A DNA stretch of 62,000 nt from Adiantum capillus-veneris (taxonomy: Eukaryota; Streptophyta; Polypodiopsida; Polypodiales; Pteridaceae): contig CM043959.1 in assembly GCA_014529385.2 (NCBI GenBank), positions 16,805,309 through 16,867,308 on the forward strand, given 5' to 3'. This document shows, one piece after another, positions 59,325 through 62,000 of this stretch (its first letter is position 1; each line of letters begins with the position of its first letter). Made by a program: the position numbers and the translations under genes. Below the pieces are notes generated by a model. The model worked only from the letters and a program-made list of their open reading frames with translations, was not told the origin of the DNA and did no database searches.

Positions 59325-60060
59325 ATGTGATCTGATGGTTTTCCAATAGCTATTTGGATACCACCCACATTTTTGCAAAATTAATTGCACAATTATTACT
59401 ATCAATGGTTTTTGCTTATAAGCATGATGCATGTTGTGCGTTGAATTGTCATGACCTTGAATAATGTACTTTGTAGTAGTTTTAGAGCAAGATAGTATTG
59501 CTATTTTTAGATTATGCTGCTTGTGACAATTTCCTTCATGTATAGTTATCGTGCAATTCTTCATTCACTGTGATTTTGATGTATATAATAGACACGTACA
59601 AGATCTTAAACCAGTTGTGCAACTTTTGTGCTGACCGTTCTTCATTCACTATAATTTTGGTGTATATGATTGACAATTGCAAGAACTTAAAGCAGTTGTA
59701 TAATTTTGGTGCGGATTGTAGGTTCTACTTTTTGTGAGATGGAGTTACAATTTGAAAACCATAATGTTTCTTTTATTGACATTGTAGACTCATAGTTGAT
59801 TGAACAGGCCCTTGAGAATCATGTGGACAGAAAATAGTACAGTTCACGCTCTTAAGCCTCGTGTGACATATGTGAAGCTTATGTTTCTAACTCGATTTTG
59901 TGTCATGTTTAATCACTAAATTCATTCAGTAGAGACTAATTTTATATAGGTTGACTTTGATCTCATGGAATAGGATGCCCAAGGATTCGTCATAACGTCT
60001 CAAAATCCCTGGATGCTTTTGTTTATTCCATGACAATTGTTCTTGTTGAGAAATGCCATT
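59325..60060. repeat. Interior piece related, inverted, to 48385-49690
   Basis: Reverse-complement matches include TTCCAATAGCTATTTGGATA with the sequence at 49660 and CATGACAATTGTTCTTGTTG with 48395. It shows that the non-autonomous element shares material with another local repeat on the opposite strand. Confidence 0.65.
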
Positions 60061-60329
60061 ATACTTTGATACCATGGTTGTTGTTCATTGATGCCATGAT
60101 AAGTTTCCATTGTTTGGAGTTTCTATGAGAAATTGGGGCCACATTATATTGTCTACATGCAGCCGGCTTTGTGTTATACACATATGCATATATCGATTGC
60201 ATCAAGTGTTATGCTTTCTCGTTTATATTTTGTATGTATATGTACATATATTGTCAAAAGAGTGGTGTCGCAAATTGTCGGACATTGTGCCTATGATATT
60301 TCACTGACATTGCTAAGACTTTCTCAATT

Positions 60330-60572
60330 GTGTTTCTTGAGTTTATGATATTTGCAGACATGTTTGTTGGTGCTATTGAGGATTTTCCAAAAGTTAAAGC
60401 TTATCAAGATATTTTTTGGCGAAGAGATGATGGTACGCTACATAAGAAGTTTATGAAGACATTCTTGGTGAACAGATGTTGGCAGTCTACACCAATATAT
60501 CTCTCTATTGAGCCTTTTGAGGCCATTGTTGTACCATATAGGAGTGATATAGGTCGTCATAGTTGTACTTGA
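60330..60572 (+). other. Open frame in the element interior, unidentified
   Basis: An 80-codon frame (MFLEFMIFADMFVGAIEDFP then AYQDIFWRRDDGTLHKKFMK) lies just before the 3' LTR. It has mixed composition, but I recognise no family. Given the non-autonomous element, it may be a captured fragment or chance. Confidence 0.2.
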
Positions 60573-60700
60573 TAGGAGTGATGTAAGTCCTCATAAATAA
60601 ATTCAATGATATTTTTAATATAACGGTGGGTGTATATAGAGCCGTGGGTTCTTCCCTTGAGCCCCTTGGGGTTTTTTCATCCACAGTATGGGACCCTTAT

Positions 60701-60711
60701 TTCAGTGGGGG
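60701..60711 (+). promoter_or_regulatory. Polypurine tract
   Basis: AGTGGGGG directly precedes the TGTTGAG of the 3' LTR, the expected plus-strand primer position. Confidence 0.75.
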
Positions 60712-60878
60712 TGTTGAGCTTATGTGTGAAGCTACTCTATGTGATGGCTTACACATGAAACTTCTCTATATATAGCACTTGGGTCCCCTCTATATATACA
60801 TCATCTAGTGTGAGTATTCTACACACTTTGGGATTCTCACTTCCAATGTCGCGTCTCTCCTTCTTTGTCTTCTCAACA
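60712..60878 (+). repeat. 3' LTR of the non-autonomous element
   Basis: It matches 56896-57062 over all 167 bp with about 10 substitutions and no indel. Confidence 0.9.
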
Positions 60879-60883
60879 GAAAG

Positions 60884-61547
60884 CACAATTGCTGACAACC
60901 TTACAAAACCAATGACGAACTTTACAGCTATTCAAAAAATCTAAAGCGAGAATGGCTCTTTAAAACATGTTACAACCTAATTATATAGATTTCTACTAAG
61001 GAGTATACTAGAAATAGACTTTTTTTTACCATAAATAGAAAATCTTGACGGACTCAAAATTTAACATAATCTTAACAGGACTTCAAAGAAAATGGCCCAA
61101 TGCTCGTCCTCGTCAAGGGACTCTAGAAACAGAAGGTGGCACAAAGCAAAGGAGCGTGTTTCAAACAAAGGAAAGATGCAGCTGAAACCATTCGCAAACT
61201 CAGATCACAAATCTATATCATGATTGTAGATGTGATTGCTCTGAAACAATGAAGAGCATTAAAATATATACATGATGTGGCATTAATAGCTTTTACACAA
61301 AAGAAAAAAGGCACACAACCATTGACAACACTCGTGTAAAGCTTGCATATGCGACCCTCTTAGAGGGAATTGAAAAACATACCATCGACATATTTGGGAC
61401 ACGATGTTATAGTTGCAAAAATATCAAAAGAGAAGAAAGCATTGTCATCCTTCAATCCAATTACATACTAAGAATTCTCAAATCTAATCATCTACACGTA
61501 TAACTCCTCTCAGTATAATCAATATCACAATCAGTGTCACCACAATA
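60884..61547. other. No gene seen
   Basis: AT-rich sequence with no repeat or motif that I can support. Confidence 0.4.
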
Positions 61548-61895
61548 GTGAATGGAGTCGCCACAGGGACACTAGATAGAAGATCATTACTCGATAACCC
61601 AGTGATATGCTGGACGAGGGACACCGAATCCCAATGCTCAACATTTCAATTGAGCTCGTCACCATTGAAGGATATTCTTGTACACAACATCAAGAACAAT
61701 CCCATCATTCAGAAGTATATGACCATCACGAAGCAGCCTAGCAAGAAGATCTCCCTTTGTGTACTTTCAGTAGAGACAGTGACAAACCTTTTAAGAGAAC
61801 ACTCAGCAAACGATCCATTTCAACTGATGCAAGAGGTAGAGGTGCAATGCAATATCAAAGTTCTAGACAATATGTACTACACAGGAAGGAGATAG
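61548..61895 (+). CDS. Open reading frame, unidentified
   Basis: A 115-codon frame starts MNGVATGTLDRRSLLDNPVI and runs through SSPLKDILVHNIKNNPIIQK and QPSKKISLCVLSVETVTNLL to a TAG at 61893. It has normal amino-acid variety and no low-complexity cause. The downstream bases to the window end remain partly open (a frame with NDLHEFGSIQIRDTTRIL), so a spliced or frameshifted gene could continue past 62000. I do not recognise any domain; it may be part of a gene cut by the window edge. Confidence 0.3.
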   Translation: MNGVATGTLDRRSLLDNPVICWTRDTESQCSTFQLSSSPLKDILVHNIKNNPIIQKYMTITKQPSKKISLCVLSVETVTNLLREHSANDPFQLMQEVEVQCNIKVLDNMYYTGRR

Positions 61896-62000
61896 GTATA
61901 CCGCAAAAATGACCTCCATGAGTTTGGTTCCATACAAATCCGCGATACCACGAGGATTCTTAGCCGGACAACAACTTTCAGTTATAATGGAATGCCTTAC

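Larger units (their letters stand above)
56896..60878 (+). mobile_element. Non-autonomous LTR retrotransposon, complete
   Basis: A 3983-bp element with two 167-bp LTRs in direct orientation (about 10 differences, so roughly 94 percent identical), a primer site, a polypurine tract and a GAAAG target duplication. The 3.65-kb interior has no recognisable gag, protease, integrase or reverse transcriptase in any frame. It must have been moved by proteins of another element; the LTR and primer style suggest copia-type help. It is the youngest insertion in the window with measurable LTRs. The interior contains several tandem duplications and a piece related to 48.4-49.7 kb. Confidence 0.9.

Overview
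The window is nuclear DNA of a land plant, and most likely of a fern. This is an inference from a PLS-class pentatricopeptide-repeat (PPR) gene with a complete DYW domain, plant-type Ty1/copia and Ty3/gypsy chromovirus remnants with plant initiator-Met and Asp tRNA primer sites, an En/Spm (CACTA) transposase, and very long GA/CA/CT microsatellites. No bacterial, organellar or CRISPR feature was seen. The fern assignment rests on the style of the PPR protein and was not tested.

Only one locus looks like an intact host gene: a two-exon PPR-DYW gene at 19.2-22.1 kb. It probably encodes an organellar C-to-U RNA editing factor, and its N-terminus resembles the PDF motif of organellar single-strand-binding (OSB) proteins. 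A near-perfect 164-bp hairpin and a 125-bp tandem duplication lie just upstream. A second, heavily decayed PPR locus lies on the minus strand at 53.8-55.6 kb, and a fragment of an HSPA12-like Hsp70 gene is at 35.7 kb.

Mobile elements fill the rest. Left to right: Copia-1 (1670-7052, both LTRs, minus strand); a gypsy gag remnant with Asp-tRNA primer site and LTR (about 7.8-10.3 kb); a truncated Copia-2 (10.3-13.1 kb); two 1.5-kb LTR-like repeats in inverted orientation (13641-15181 and 16679-18121); the PPR gene; a gypsy integrase deletion derivative (23.8-24.2 kb); Copia-3 (25701-31016, LTRs of 229 bp, AAAAA target duplication); a minus-strand multi-exon gene with tandemly duplicated exons (31.4-35.1 kb) that may belong to the neighbouring CACTA element; the CACTA TNP2 transposase (36.2-40.4 kb) with an upstream array of GTACCAAATTTGGTAC-type repeats (40.7-41.8 kb); a gypsy integrase-chromodomain remnant (41.9-43.0 kb); a Copia-4 protease fragment (47.8-48.3 kb); and a complete non-autonomous LTR element (56896-60878) with 167-bp LTRs, primer site, polypurine tract and a perfect GAAAG target duplication but no recognisable gag or pol.

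Nearly all element genes carry stops, frameshifts or lost catalytic residues, so this is an old, nested repeat landscape around one maintained gene. The non-autonomous element has an interior piece related, in inverted orientation, to 48.4-49.7 kb.
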